DNA of 64,000 bases from Gloeobacter morelensis MG652769 (GTDB lineage Bacteria; Cyanobacteriota; Cyanobacteriia; Gloeobacterales; Gloeobacteraceae), in contig NZ_CP063845.1 in the NCBI RefSeq assembly GCF_021018745.1, positions 4,857,230-4,921,229 of the forward strand, given 5' to 3'. Under the pieces are notes generated by a model. The model searched no databases, was not told the origin of the DNA, and was given only the letters and a program-made list of their open reading frames with translations. Within the stretch, counting starts at the first letter, position 1; every line of letters begins with the position of its first letter. Position numbers and translations under genes: made by a program. Shown here piece after piece: positions 9,931 to 19,098 of this stretch.

Positions 9931-10397
9931 GCGTCGAGGCGCTCCAGCAGCTTCTTGCAGCCGAGCCCGAGCGCTGGCGTCCGCTGGTGCTCACCAACGG
10001 CTGCTTCGACATCCTGCATGCGGGCCACGTCCATTACCTGGCCCAGGCGCGCGCCCTGGGACGCACCCTGGTGGTGGGCCTCAACAGCGACAGCTCCGTG
10101 CGCCGCCTCAAGGGCGAGTCGCGCCCCCTCAATGGCGAGGGTGAACGGGCGGCGGTGCTGGCGGCCCTGCGCGCAGTCGATGCCGTCATCATTTTTGCCG
10201 AACCGACCGCCGCCGAACTGGTGGCGGCTTTGCGCCCCGACATCTACGTCAAAGGCGGCGATTACACCGCTGAGACGCTGCCGGAAGCGGCGGCGGTGGC
10301 AGCCGTGGGCGGTCGAGTGGAACTGATTGCGTTGGTCTGGAAAACATCGACCACCGCCATCGTCGAGCGCATCCGCAGACCCGGCCCATCAATCTAG
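9912..10397 (+). CDS. rfaE2: Heptose 1-phosphate adenylyltransferase (HldE C-terminal half)
   Basis: A 161-residue nucleotidyltransferase with TNGCFDILHAGHVHYL (HxGH motif) near residue 30 and a downstream YVKGGDY, typical of the RfaE2 domain. It transfers AMP to heptose 1-phosphate in ADP-heptose synthesis. GTG at 9912 lies inside the kinase gene (19-base overlap), indicating translational coupling. The 3' end overlaps the convergent cysQ-like gene by 9 bases. Confidence 0.9.
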   Translation: MDERVLSVEALQQLLAAEPERWRPLVLTNGCFDILHAGHVHYLAQARALGRTLVVGLNSDSSVRRLKGESRPLNGEGERAAVLAALRAVDAVIIFAEPTAAELVAALRPDIYVKGGDYTAETLPEAAAVAAVGGRVELIALVWKTSTTAIVERIRRPGPSI

Positions 10398-11279
10398 CTG
10401 TTCGACTTGCGAGAGCACATCCGGCAACAACTTGCACCAACTGCCGTGGGTGACGCCGTTGTCGGCAATAAGACCGCCCCACAGGTGCAAGTCCGGCTGG
10501 TTGTAGAGCAAATCGCCGCCGTCGAAATGGCTCATCGCACCGCCCGCCTCAGTCAAGACGATCTGCGGCGCAGCGAGATCCCAGTCGCAGGGGGCGCTGC
10601 GCCCCGAGAGCCCCACGTACATCTCCGCCTCACCTGCGGCGATGGCACACAGTTTGCAGCCCAAGCCGCCATGGACGATGCGCTCCCTTTTCGGTAGCCG
10701 CGCCAAGAGCGCGTCGAGCCGCCAGTCGCGGTGGACGCGGCTCACGATAATCCGGCACTGGTCAAGCTGGCTGATCTGGCTGACCTGCAGGCGTTCGCGC
10801 ACCCCGGCGCGGTTCTCAGAGTAAGCCCCACACCCTTTGCGGGCAAAGTAGACGCGCTCGCGCACCGGCCAGGCCACCGCCGCCAGGACCGGTCGGCCCG
10901 ATTCCACCAGCGCGATGTGCACAGCAAATTCGCCCGTATGGTCGATAAAATCGCGCGTACCGTCGAGCGGGTCCACCACCCACAAATAAGGGCGCTCGAA
11001 GCGCTCCAGGCCGCCGATCGTCTCCTCGCTCAAGTACGCAAACGCTTCGTTGCCGCAGGCAGAACGCAACTCACTCAAAATAAAGCGGTCGGCGGCCAGA
11101 TCCGCGTCGGTGACCGGGCCGCCGTTTTTCTGGCGAATCTTGAGCGGACGTCTGTAATAGTCCAGCAAAATATCCGCCGCCCCCCACGCCGTGCGCCGGG
11201 CCACTTCAAGCAGGTATTCGGGCGACCTTTGCACGGGAGCCATCTGGGTGAACGGTGGATTCAGCCCTCCAGAGGTCAT
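10389..11279 (-). CDS. cysQ: 3'(2'),5'-bisphosphate nucleotidase / inositol monophosphatase family (CysQ-like)
   Basis: A 296-residue protein of the lithium-sensitive Mg-dependent phosphatase family. It has the metal-binding VVDPLDGTRDFI (about residues 100-111), YLSEE (about residues 79-83) and the second-site WDLAAPQIVLTEAGG (about residues 224-238). CysQ-type enzymes hydrolyse PAP made in sulfate assimilation; other members act on inositol phosphates, and substrate cannot be decided here. The first ATG (11279) is used; an ATG 13 codons on would also fit. The gene is convergent with rfaE2. Confidence 0.85.
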   Translation of the reverse strand: MTSGGLNPPFTQMAPVQRSPEYLLEVARRTAWGAADILLDYYRRPLKIRQKNGGPVTDADLAADRFILSELRSACGNEAFAYLSEETIGGLERFERPYLWVVDPLDGTRDFIDHTGEFAVHIALVESGRPVLAAVAWPVRERVYFARKGCGAYSENRAGVRERLQVSQISQLDQCRIIVSRVHRDWRLDALLARLPKRERIVHGGLGCKLCAIAAGEAEMYVGLSGRSAPCDWDLAAPQIVLTEAGGAMSHFDGGDLLYNQPDLHLWGGLIADNGVTHGSWCKLLPDVLSQVEQLD

Positions 11280-11311
11280 AATAACGGCGATGTCCCGATT
11301 CTGGTCAGCCC

Positions 11312-11632
11312 ATGGCCCCCGCGCGCCCCGCCTTTCCCGATCCGCTGCCTGTCGAGCTTGAACCTGTCTGCGAGGCGCTGTTGGCCATTGCCGAAAAGCG
11401 CCGGGGCAACGCCGTCGAACTGCTGCAGATGCTGCGGTTTTTAGAGAATTTCCACCACTGGCTGCGCGACACCTACTACATGGAAGCGCTGCCCACCAAT
11501 CGCCAGGAACTATTCGACCTGCTGATGCAGATGGAACAGCAGGGCAACTGGCCGAATCTGCCGCGCACGCAGTTGCGCTCGCTTCTAGCCCGCCTCACCC
11601 AGAGCGGTCCGATGGGCGAGGACCCCCATTAG
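11312..11632 (+). CDS. Conserved-looking small protein of unknown function
   Basis: A 106-residue, helix-rich protein starting with ATG at 11312. Features are VELEPVCEALLAIAEKRRGN, ENFHHWLRDTYYMEALPTN and a C-terminal RTQLRSLLARL segment. There are no membrane spans or signal. The frame has codon use like neighbouring core genes. It sits 32 bases from the divergent cysQ-like gene, probably sharing a promoter region. The family is not recognised. Confidence 0.6.
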   Translation: MAPARPAFPDPLPVELEPVCEALLAIAEKRRGNAVELLQMLRFLENFHHWLRDTYYMEALPTNRQELFDLLMQMEQQGNWPNLPRTQLRSLLARLTQSGPMGEDPH

Positions 11633-11650
11633 GAACTGCCTGCCGCAGAT

Positions 11651-12919
11651 TTAGGGCAGCACTTGAAAATGCTTGGCACTGCTGGCGTTGCCGCCGGGGG
11701 TGACGACGGTGATTGGACCGCTGGCCGCCCCGGTGGGCACCACCACGCGCACAGAACGGCTGGAGACCGAGGTCGGAGTGCTCGACACGCCGCCGAATTT
11801 GACCGCGGTGGTGCCCTCCAGGCTGCTGCCGCGGAGGGTCACCCGGGTACCGACTGTGCCGGAGGTGGGGCTGAAGCTCGTCACCACGGGCAAAGGCTGT
11901 GGCGGCGGCGCAGCGTCGCCGTCCGAGAAACAGGCCCAGTCGCGCGCGTAGGACAGGGCTTCGTCGGTGGTCGGGGCGGTGTGGGGGTTCTCAACAGGGA
12001 TGGTGATTTTGACCCAGTCGTTGTTGGGCTGGGTCTCGCTGGTCGATGGCACCATGCCCAAAGCGGCGAAGTTGGTGGTGATCTTCTCGTAGCCGTCCTC
12101 ATCCTCGTGGACGATGCCCTTGAGCGAGGCGGTCGGTGTCTTCCAGGCGCCTTCGCTCAGCCAGGCGGCCGGGACGATCACCCCCGGGTCGTCGAAGGCA
12201 TCTTTTTCGGTGACGGTGTCCTCCGGCGAGGCCATAAAGCACACCCGCTCAGTCAGAAAATCCCGCCCGATATAGCCCGCGTGGCCGCCCCCCTGGCTGC
12301 CGCCCCCGACGCGCACCTGGCTCCAGTCGACCGCAGTGCCCGCGAAGGCTGCCGGCAGGGCCGATGCCGGCTCGAAGTTCTCCTCCAAAAAATCCACCAG
12401 CGCGTCCATGCGGTTCAAGATGCTGTTGGCTGTGTTTACACTCACCTCCGGCGAAACCGCGTTGCCGTAGATGACCTCCTGGCGCGCGAGCCCGTAGCAG
12501 GCGCTGTCGCCGCCGCACAACTGGCCGATCGTCTCCGGGTTGGCGTAAGCGAGGGCAATAAACAGAAAGTTGCGCGCCAGGGCATCTTCGAGAATCTGTC
12601 CCACGGAGTACCCGCCCGTGGCCTGATCGTAGGGTCTGGCCCCCGAACCCATCAAGTGCACGTAGACCCCCTGAATCCGGGTCGGATCGCCCGGAATGCC
12701 GACCACGTGATAGCCGTAACCTTTGCTGCTGGAACCGGCGTCTTGGATGGCCGGGTCGGTACGGCTCGGCTGGATGACGCAGCCGATGCCGCCGGTGACC
12801 GTCCGCTGGGTGTAACTGCCGGTTGGACACTCGGCCGCCCAGGCGCTTGAACTCATAAAAATACAGCAAAATACTATAAAGCCGCGCAGCAAGCCGGCGG
12901 CCAGTGAAGCATCGTTCAT
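11651..12919 (-). CDS. Secreted alpha/beta-hydrolase-like protein with C-terminal IPT/TIG domain
   Basis: A 422-residue exported protein. The start at 12919 (MNDASLAAG) is preceded by GAGGATT; a longer frame to 12994 lacks such a site. A signal peptide with core GFIVFCCIFMSSSAWA ends before AEC near residue 29. The middle part contains VYVHLMGSGARPYD and GGGSQGGGHAGYIG, which looks like a G-x-S-x-G nucleophile elbow of a serine hydrolase. Four or more cysteines could form disulfides. Residues about 340-420 (PVVTSFSPTSGTVGTRVTL...) are an IPT/TIG immunoglobulin-like domain. Substrate unknown. Confidence 0.7.
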   Translation of the reverse strand: MNDASLAAGLLRGFIVFCCIFMSSSAWAAECPTGSYTQRTVTGGIGCVIQPSRTDPAIQDAGSSSKGYGYHVVGIPGDPTRIQGVYVHLMGSGARPYDQATGGYSVGQILEDALARNFLFIALAYANPETIGQLCGGDSACYGLARQEVIYGNAVSPEVSVNTANSILNRMDALVDFLEENFEPASALPAAFAGTAVDWSQVRVGGGSQGGGHAGYIGRDFLTERVCFMASPEDTVTEKDAFDDPGVIVPAAWLSEGAWKTPTASLKGIVHEDEDGYEKITTNFAALGMVPSTSETQPNNDWVKITIPVENPHTAPTTDEALSYARDWACFSDGDAAPPPQPLPVVTSFSPTSGTVGTRVTLRGSSLEGTTAVKFGGVSSTPTSVSSRSVRVVVPTGAASGPITVVTPGGNASSAKHFQVLP

Positions 12920-13204
12920 GGTCGAATCCTCGATAGCGATGGCGTTGGTCAGTACAGGCGGAAACCTCCGAACGGTTCCGCTCGCGATAGGCACTTAGAA
13001 GCTGGTCAAAAACCGATAGCGTTCACCGATTGCTGGATGAGGCAAGCGGGCGGATAGAGGGTTACAGGTCAAACTCTACGGGCACTTTGCCCCCGGAATC
13101 TATCACTAAATAGGGGAAAAATATGTCGTGGCCTTTACCGTCCGCGGCGCTCCTCAGTGCGCAAAACCGGCTGCCGGCGGCGTCGCCGTCGTTCATGGAC
13201 CCAT

Positions 13205-14062
13205 TTAGAACAAACTTTCGACTTCTTCAAGTTCGAGCAGCGGCGACTTGCCGACCCCGTCGGCGGCAAGGTGTACAGCATCGACAAACTGGCGGGTGCG
13301 GTGGGGGTCGATGGGCTGTTCGGGTTTGCCGAAGCGCTTGAGGGCGCTGGCGACGATCACGCCGTCGGCGAGGCCCAGCAGATCACCGGCATTGGCAGGG
13401 TCGGCCCCCGAACCGATCAAGATCGGCGCGTCGGGTACAGCGGCGCGGGCGGTGACGAGATCTTCGCGCCGGGGCGGGCTGCCGGTGGCCACCCCCGAGA
13501 CGATAATGCCGTCCGCCAGCCCCCGCTCGACGGTGTCGCGGCAGGCCTGGAACAGATCGCCCGCCCCCAGAGGCGAAGCGTGTTTAACCAGGACATCGGC
13601 GAAAATGCGCGTTTCGGCTCCCAGTTCGCGCCGGTAGCGCAGCACCGAGTGCGCCTCACCCTGAATGATGCCCTGATCGGTAGCCATGGTGCCGGTGAGG
13701 ATGTTCACCCGGATAAATTGGGCACCGGTGCAGGCGGCGACGGCGAGGGCGGCGTGGGCGTCGTTGCGCAGCACGTTGACGCCCACCGGCACCGGCACCA
13801 GGTGAATGATGCGCTTGACCACCAGGCTCATCGCCGCCACCACGGCCGGGTCGACGCGGCCGGGCACAAAAGGGGCGTCGTAATAATTTTCGACAATCAG
13901 CGCGTCCACGCCGCCGGTGGCGAGGGCGGTGGCCTCCTGTTCGGCGCGGGCCATCACCGCATCGAGCGAGCCGGCCCAGCGCGGCGCAGTCGGCAAGGGC
14001 AACAGGTGAACGACCCCGATGATCGGTTTGGCCGTCGAAAAGAGATCTAGCAAAAGTGACAC
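13205..14062 (-). CDS. btpA: BtpA/SgcQ-family protein
   Basis: A 285-residue TIM-barrel-like protein with PIIGVVHLLPLPTAPRW at residues 13-29, DALIVENYYDAPF (about 53-65) and C-terminal GSGADPANAGDLLGLADGVIV. These match the BtpA family. In cyanobacteria BtpA is needed to stabilise photosystem I reaction-centre proteins, though its biochemical activity is unclear. It starts with GTG at 14062 and is divergent from folK. Its presence supports a phototrophic host. Confidence 0.9.
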   Translation of the reverse strand: MSLLLDLFSTAKPIIGVVHLLPLPTAPRWAGSLDAVMARAEQEATALATGGVDALIVENYYDAPFVPGRVDPAVVAAMSLVVKRIIHLVPVPVGVNVLRNDAHAALAVAACTGAQFIRVNILTGTMATDQGIIQGEAHSVLRYRRELGAETRIFADVLVKHASPLGAGDLFQACRDTVERGLADGIIVSGVATGSPPRREDLVTARAAVPDAPILIGSGADPANAGDLLGLADGVIVASALKRFGKPEQPIDPHRTRQFVDAVHLAADGVGKSPLLELEEVESLF

Positions 14063-14140
14063 ATGCAGCTCGCTGCTTCAGCGGTGCTGAAGAAAGATTC
14101 TCTCGAAATATATCCTGGGGGAAAAGAGAGGGCAACAGCC

Positions 14141-15133
14141 ATGGCCAGAGCAGCGATCGCGCTGGGCGCCAATCTGGGTGAGCGCCTGGAGACGCTCACC
14201 CGGGCGGTGCGCTCGCTGCACCGTCCTGCGGGCGGTCTGGCGGTGACGGCGGTTTCGAGCTGGTACGAGACAGAACCCGTCGGTCCGGTGCAACCGCTCT
14301 ATATCAACGGTTGCCTGACCCTCCAGACGGAGCTGACCCCGGGGAGCCTGTTGGGCGAGCTGCAGCAGCGCGAGGCGGCGGCCGGGCGAACGCGCGCGGT
14401 GCCCTGGGGAGCACGCACGCTGGATCTCGACTTGTTGTGGTACGACGACTGGGTGCAGGCGGATGCTGTCCTGACGCTGCCCCACCCGCGCCTGGAGGAG
14501 CGTCCCTTCGTGCTGATACCGCTGGCCGAGATTGCCCGCGACTGGCGCCATCCGCTCACGGGCAAGCGCGTCGCCGACCTGGGCGCCGAGGTCTCAGCGC
14601 GGGGCGTGGAGCGCGTCGCGGAGCGGGCGCTGGTGGCCACTGCCCTCGGCCCGCTGGATCTCAGACCCCTCGCCCCGGCGGATCACCTGCCGCTCAGGGA
14701 TCTGGCGGGGCGCTGCTGGTGGGCGACCTACCGGGGCCTGCTCGAAGACGAATATATCGAATCGTTCGTAGACTACACCTACAACCTCGAAGCGATTGGC
14801 CGGGCTGCCGCCCGCCCGGACGGCCATTTTTGGGTGGCGGAGGAGCCGGAGGGCGCTCTGGTGGGTTTTACCCAGGTGCTGGTGGTCGGGCGGGTCGCCC
14901 ATCTCGCCCGCCTCTACGTGGCCCCCGAGGTTCAAGGCATCGGCATCGGTTCCGCCCTGTGGCGCCTGGTCCACAAAAAACTCGCCGCCCTCGGAGTGCG
15001 TGTGTGTAACCTGACGGTGCTTGCCACCAACATCGGCGCCATCCGCTTCTACGAGCGCAAAGGTTTTGAGCGCACCGGCAGCACCCCCGGCAACCGCTTT
15101 GAGTACCGCATCCGGATCGGGGGCGATGGCTGA
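14141..15133 (+). CDS. folK: FolK fused to a GNAT acetyltransferase
   Basis: A 330-residue two-domain protein. Residues 1-~160 are HPPK (FolK), the pyrophosphokinase of folate synthesis: IALGANLGERLETL at the N-terminus, SSWYETEPVGP, and the metal-site WGARTLDLDLLWYDD (about residues 88-102). Residues ~170-330 are a GNAT N-acetyltransferase with LARLYVAPEVQGIGIGSALW (acetyl-CoA loop, about residues 257-276) and ATNIGAIRFYERKGF. I know of no standard FolK-GNAT fusion; FolK usually fuses with FolB or FolP. The start at 14141 precedes the HPPK core directly and has AGAGAGGG upstream. The 3' end overlaps rnc by 8 bases. Confidence 0.88.
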   Translation: MARAAIALGANLGERLETLTRAVRSLHRPAGGLAVTAVSSWYETEPVGPVQPLYINGCLTLQTELTPGSLLGELQQREAAAGRTRAVPWGARTLDLDLLWYDDWVQADAVLTLPHPRLEERPFVLIPLAEIARDWRHPLTGKRVADLGAEVSARGVERVAERALVATALGPLDLRPLAPADHLPLRDLAGRCWWATYRGLLEDEYIESFVDYTYNLEAIGRAAARPDGHFWVAEEPEGALVGFTQVLVVGRVAHLARLYVAPEVQGIGIGSALWRLVHKKLAALGVRVCNLTVLATNIGAIRFYERKGFERTGSTPGNRFEYRIRIGGDG

Positions 15134-15854
15134 ATCGGCTCTCACTCCCCTGCGAGTGGCCCAACTGCACCGCTTTGCCGCCCGATTCGCCCTTGCCGAA
15201 CCGGAGGCTCTCGATTGGGAGTTGTTGCACAGGGCGCTCATCCACCCGAGCTGGTCCGCCCAGGAAGGCGGCGAGGACAACGACCGGCTCGAATTTTTGG
15301 GCGATGAAATCCTGCGGCTGTTGGCGGCGGAATTTTTGTACCGGGCCGACCCGGAACTGACGGTGGGCGAGATGACCGCCGTGCGCTCGGTGCTGGTGAG
15401 CGATGTCGCCCTGGCCGGGCTGGCAGAAAGTTACGGGCTGGAGGAATTTCTGGTGGTGGGCCGCTCGGCAAGCGGCGATGAGCGCGGCCGGATTACCCGA
15501 CTGGCGGACGGATTTGAGGCGGTGATCGGGGCGATGTATCTGAGTACCGGCGATTTGGGGCTGATTCGTCCGTGGCTTTTGCCCCAACTGGCGCGCCTCG
15601 CCGCAGCGGTGATGGCCGATCCGACCCGCGGCAACCACAAATCGGCGCTGCAGGAGCTGACCCAGAAGTTTGGCGCCGGCGAGTTGCCCGAGTACCGTCT
15701 GGTGGAGCCGGGGCCGCCCTTTCGCTACGAAGTCTGGGCGATGGGCCGCCTGTGGGGCAGCGGCGAAGGACCGTCTAAAAAACTCGCCCAGCAGCGGGCC
15801 GCCCGGGGCGCCTACGCGGCGCTGCGCTCGGCCTTCGATACGGCGCTGCAGTAG
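15126..15854 (+). CDS. rnc: Ribonuclease III
   Basis: A 242-residue double-strand RNA endonuclease. The catalytic domain has DNDRLEFLGDEILRLL (about residues 54-69, signature motif with the metal-binding Glu/Asp) and DGFEAVIGAMYLS (about 127-139). The C-terminal dsRNA-binding domain starts near residue 165 (NHKSALQELTQKFG) and ends KLAQQRAARGAYAAL. Length fits. The ATG at 15126 overlaps the folK-GNAT stop, implying coupling. It processes rRNA precursors and structured mRNAs; in some type III CRISPR hosts it can also act on repeat RNA, but no link is shown here. Confidence 0.95.
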   Translation: MAESALTPLRVAQLHRFAARFALAEPEALDWELLHRALIHPSWSAQEGGEDNDRLEFLGDEILRLLAAEFLYRADPELTVGEMTAVRSVLVSDVALAGLAESYGLEEFLVVGRSASGDERGRITRLADGFEAVIGAMYLSTGDLGLIRPWLLPQLARLAAAVMADPTRGNHKSALQELTQKFGAGELPEYRLVEPGPPFRYEVWAMGRLWGSGEGPSKKLAQQRAARGAYAALRSAFDTALQ

Positions 15855-15880
15855 GATGGGGACAACTTTGCCGCCGGTCT

Positions 15881-18238
15881 ATGCTCGCCTTTGAGATCCT
15901 GCAGAGCTTTGTCAACTTCCTGGGTTTCCTGTTATTGATCCTCGTGCAGGGGATGGTCTTTGCCTTCGCCTACTTGCTCATTTTCGTAGGCGGCACGGGG
16001 CTGGGCAAAGGGGCGAAAGCGCGCCGCCCAAGCAGCGGTGGGCCTCTGGCACGCTGGTTGGGGCGCTACCGCGAGGGCGAGCGCGACCGGGAGGTGCGCT
16101 TCTGCGACATCGTCGGCCTCGAAGAAGCGAAGCAGGAACTCGAACAACTGGTCGACGTGCTCAAACACCCCGAAGCCTACCGGGCGGTGGGGGCCGAACC
16201 GCCCCGGGGGGTGCTGCTGGTAGGACCGCCGGGCACCGGCAAGACGATGATCGCCCGCGCCATCGCCAACGAGGCGGGGGTGCCGTTCTTTAGTCTGGCG
16301 GCGGCGGATTTTGCGAATATGTTTTTGGGCGTCGGTTCCCAGCGCATCCGCCAGATCTACCGCACCGCCCGCCGCCACCCCAGGGCGATCGTCTTTATCG
16401 ACGAAATCGAAGTGCTCGCCAAAGCGCGCGGCACGGGCCTCGGCACCTTCGAGGGCGACAGCAACACCCTCAACGCTTTTCTTAACGAACTGGACGGCTT
16501 TGCGATCAACCCCGGGGTGATCACGATCGGAGCCACCAACCTCGAAGATCAAGTCGACGCGGCGGTCATGCGCCCGGGCCGCCTCGACTGGCAAATTTAT
16601 ATCGGTCCGCCTGCGGAGGCCGATCGCGAAAAACTGTTTCGGTTCTATCTGGAGCGCACCCAAAACGCCGCCGACCCGGCGGCGGCTGCCAAGCTCGCCG
16701 TCAACTTCACCCCCGCCGAAATTCGCCGGGCGGTCAACGAGGCGGGTCTGCTCGCGGTGCGCGGCGGGCGGGCCGCGATTGCCGACTCTGACCTCACCGC
16801 CGCCGTCGACAAGGTTTCAGCCACCCTCGAGCGGCGCAGCGGTACCTTTGTCATCGGCCGCTCCGGCGATCTGGGGGTGCGGCTGGCCGAGGTGATCGGC
16901 TGCGAGGAAGCCAAAGGCGAGGTGCAGGAATTTATCGATTTTTTGCGCTCCCCGGATCGCTACCGCCGCATCGGCGCCAAGGTGCCCAGGGGCTTTTTGT
17001 TTGTCGGTCCCCCGGGTACCGGCAAGACGCTCCTGGCCAAGGCGATCGCCAACGAGGCGGGGGTGCCCTTTTATGCCCTGTCCGGCTCCGATTTCACCGA
17101 AGTCTGGGTGGGATTGGGAGCCTCCCGCGTCCGCCAGGTCTACCGCCAGGCGCGCAAGCACAAGGCGGCCATCGTCTTTATCGACGAAATCGACGCCCTT
17201 GCCGCCCGCCGGGGGCTCGATTCGAGCGGCGAAGCCGACCGCACCCTCAATCAATTTCTGGTCGAACTGGACGGCTTCGGCCGATCCAACGTGCTCACCA
17301 TCGGCGCCACCAACCGCCTCGACACCCTCGATGCGGCCCTGTTGCGGCCCGGCAGGCTCGATCGCACCGTGGCGGTGCCGCTGCCGGATCTCGATGCGCG
17401 CGAGCGGCTTTTTGCCCACTACCTGTCTGGGGTGCAGTCGGTAGACGGGATCAACTGCCGCCAACTGGCCCGCGCCTCCTGGAACATGTCGGGGGCGGAG
17501 GTGGCGGCGAGCGTCAACGAAGCCAGTTTCATCGCCGTGCGCGACGGGCGCGAGCAAGTCACCCAGTTCGACCTCAACCAGGGCATCGAGCGGGTGCTCT
17601 TTGGTCTCAATTCCCGGCGCAAAGTCAACGCCGAGGACCGGCGCCTCGCGGCCATCCACGAGGCGGGCCATGCCGTAGTCGAATACCACGCCCGCCCGCG
17701 GCGCATCCTGCACAAGCTCACGATCATTCCGGATCTGGAGGGTACCGCCGGGTACAGCTGGTCGATTCAAGACGAGGAGCAACTGTCCTTTGAGACGTGC
17801 GAGGGGATCCGCGCCGAAATCCAGGTGCTCTTCGGGGGCCGGGTGGCGGAGGAGTTGTTCTACGGCACCGTCACCACCGGGGCGAGCGCCGATCTGGCCC
17901 GGGCCGCCCACCTCGCCCACCGCTACGTCTGGCAGTTGGGGATGGGCGAAGAATTCTTGGCCGACTATGCGCAGATGGCCAGGGAGGCGGCGGGCGGCCG
18001 GGTAATCTCTGAGCGCACCAAAGAGCGCCTCGACCTCGCAGTCGAGAAACTGCTGCGCGAAGCCAAAAGTGAAGCGCGCACCATCCTCGAAGCGCACCGC
18101 GACGAGCACGAGCGGCTCACTGCCGTCCTATTGGAGCGCGAATCGCTCTACGGCGAAGACATCCTGCGGGTGCTGCGCGGCGAGACTATCGAGCCTTCCG
18201 GGCGCGCCGCCTACAAAGACGACGGCGGCGATGGCTGA
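15881..18238 (+). CDS. FtsH-like membrane metalloprotease with two tandem AAA+ modules
   Basis: A 785-residue protein with two N-terminal membrane-type hydrophobic stretches (residues about 8-37) and then two complete AAA+ modules. Module 1 has GPPGTGKT at 115-122, IVFIDEIE at 170-177 and an SRH ending RPGRLDW near 231. Module 2 has GPPGTGKT at 377-384, IVFIDEID at 431-438 and RPGRLDR near 489. An M41 peptidase domain follows, with HEAGH at 593-597 and a third zinc ligand in GASADLA near 671. Ordinary FtsH has one AAA module and about 610-650 residues. Pore-loop positions differ (MFLG in module 1, VWVG in module 2). All catalytic residues look intact. It is 26 bases after rnc and overlaps the TPR gene. 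Confidence 0.9.
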   Translation: MLAFEILQSFVNFLGFLLLILVQGMVFAFAYLLIFVGGTGLGKGAKARRPSSGGPLARWLGRYREGERDREVRFCDIVGLEEAKQELEQLVDVLKHPEAYRAVGAEPPRGVLLVGPPGTGKTMIARAIANEAGVPFFSLAAADFANMFLGVGSQRIRQIYRTARRHPRAIVFIDEIEVLAKARGTGLGTFEGDSNTLNAFLNELDGFAINPGVITIGATNLEDQVDAAVMRPGRLDWQIYIGPPAEADREKLFRFYLERTQNAADPAAAAKLAVNFTPAEIRRAVNEAGLLAVRGGRAAIADSDLTAAVDKVSATLERRSGTFVIGRSGDLGVRLAEVIGCEEAKGEVQEFIDFLRSPDRYRRIGAKVPRGFLFVGPPGTGKTLLAKAIANEAGVPFYALSGSDFTEVWVGLGASRVRQVYRQARKHKAAIVFIDEIDALAARRGLDSSGEADRTLNQFLVELDGFGRSNVLTIGATNRLDTLDAALLRPGRLDRTVAVPLPDLDARERLFAHYLSGVQSVDGINCRQLARASWNMSGAEVAASVNEASFIAVRDGREQVTQFDLNQGIERVLFGLNSRRKVNAEDRRLAAIHEAGHAVVEYHARPRRILHKLTIIPDLEGTAGYSWSIQDEEQLSFETCEGIRAEIQVLFGGRVAEELFYGTVTTGASADLARAAHLAHRYVWQLGMGEEFLADYAQMAREAAGGRVISERTKERLDLAVEKLLREAKSEARTILEAHRDEHERLTAVLLERESLYGEDILRVLRGETIEPSGRAAYKDDGGDG

Positions 18239-18728
18239 GCGGGCGTTCTACTGGCTGGCCAATGCCTCCTACCGTCGGCGGCAGTGGGTGCAGCTGTTGG
18301 TGCTGGGGGCGATTTTTACCTTGCTCGGGGGCTTTGGAGCTTTCGCCCGCTTCAGCACCCAGATGCTGGGCGAATATTATCTGCTCACAGGCGAGACTGC
18401 CCCCCAGACCCTGGACGGCCAGCGCGCCCTCAGGCAGGCGGCGGCGCTCAGGCCCGACTGGGTGCGGCCCCACTTGAGTCTGGCCCAGGCGTTCTACAGC
18501 GACGACTGGTACGAAGGGGCGATCCGCGAAGCCAACCGGGCTTTTGAACTGTCCACCGACCCGATCGAAAAGTCCTTCGCCATCTCGATTGTCGGTTTTA
18601 GCCACATGGGGGCCGGTCGCAACGCCGAGGCCCTCGACGCCCTGAAACTCGCTGTCGAACTCGATCCCAACAACGCCAAAGCCCAGACCGCCCTTGAGCA
18701 GCTACAACAGAAGGAGCCCGCCGAGTAG
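18231..18728 (+). CDS. Membrane-anchored TPR protein
   Basis: A 165-residue protein whose ATG (18231) overlaps the stop of the double-AAA protease gene by 8 bases. One membrane segment (about residues 20-42, LLVLGAIFTLLGGFGAFA) is followed by tetratricopeptide-like helices (residues about 60-160, including EALDALKLAVELDPNNAKAQ). Tight coupling suggests that it assists or recruits substrates to the protease, but this is inferred from context only. Confidence 0.75.
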   Translation: MAERAFYWLANASYRRRQWVQLLVLGAIFTLLGGFGAFARFSTQMLGEYYLLTGETAPQTLDGQRALRQAAALRPDWVRPHLSLAQAFYSDDWYEGAIREANRAFELSTDPIEKSFAISIVGFSHMGAGRNAEALDALKLAVELDPNNAKAQTALEQLQQKEPAE

Positions 18729-19098
18729 GATCCGCATTATTTCGAACCCCGCCGCCGTCAATCCCAAGAAAAATCAGCGCCGCTGCGTCAGTTGCCGGCG
18801 CACGGATGCTCGTGAGAGCTTTTGGCGGATCGTCCGGGTCCACCCCGGCTGGCAGATACAATTGAATGAGGGAATGGGTCGCTCGGCTTACCTGTGTCCC
18901 CGCGAGGAATGTTTGCGTCTGGCACAGCGCAAAAATCGGCTCGCTCGGGCGCTCAAGGCTCGCGTCGACGAGGCTGTCTACGAGCAGCTTCGCAGCGAAC
19001 TGGCTAAGATCGTAAAGCCTCAGGCGTCGGCGACCGTCTCATCGGAATCTAGTGGAGGGCCAGTGGATGACCAACGCGAACATGCAAGGGAAAATTAG
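18694..19098 (+). CDS. rnpM: RNase P modulator RnpM (YlxR family)
   Basis: A protein of up to 134 residues with the YlxR signature [20 protein letters not shown], followed by [16 protein letters not shown]. YlxR/RnpM binds RNase P RNA and dampens its activity in Firmicutes; the gene classically sits just before infB, as here. The start is uncertain: the first usable codon is TTG at 18694, inside the TPR gene; the conserved core begins about 26 codons later. The 3' end overlaps infB by 32 bases. Confidence 0.85.
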   Translation: MSSYNRRSPPSRIRIISNPAAVNPKKNQRRCVSCRRTDARESFWRIVRVHPGWQIQLNEGMGRSAYLCPREECLRLAQRKNRLARALKARVDEAVYEQLRSELAKIVKPQASATVSSESSGGPVDDQREHAREN

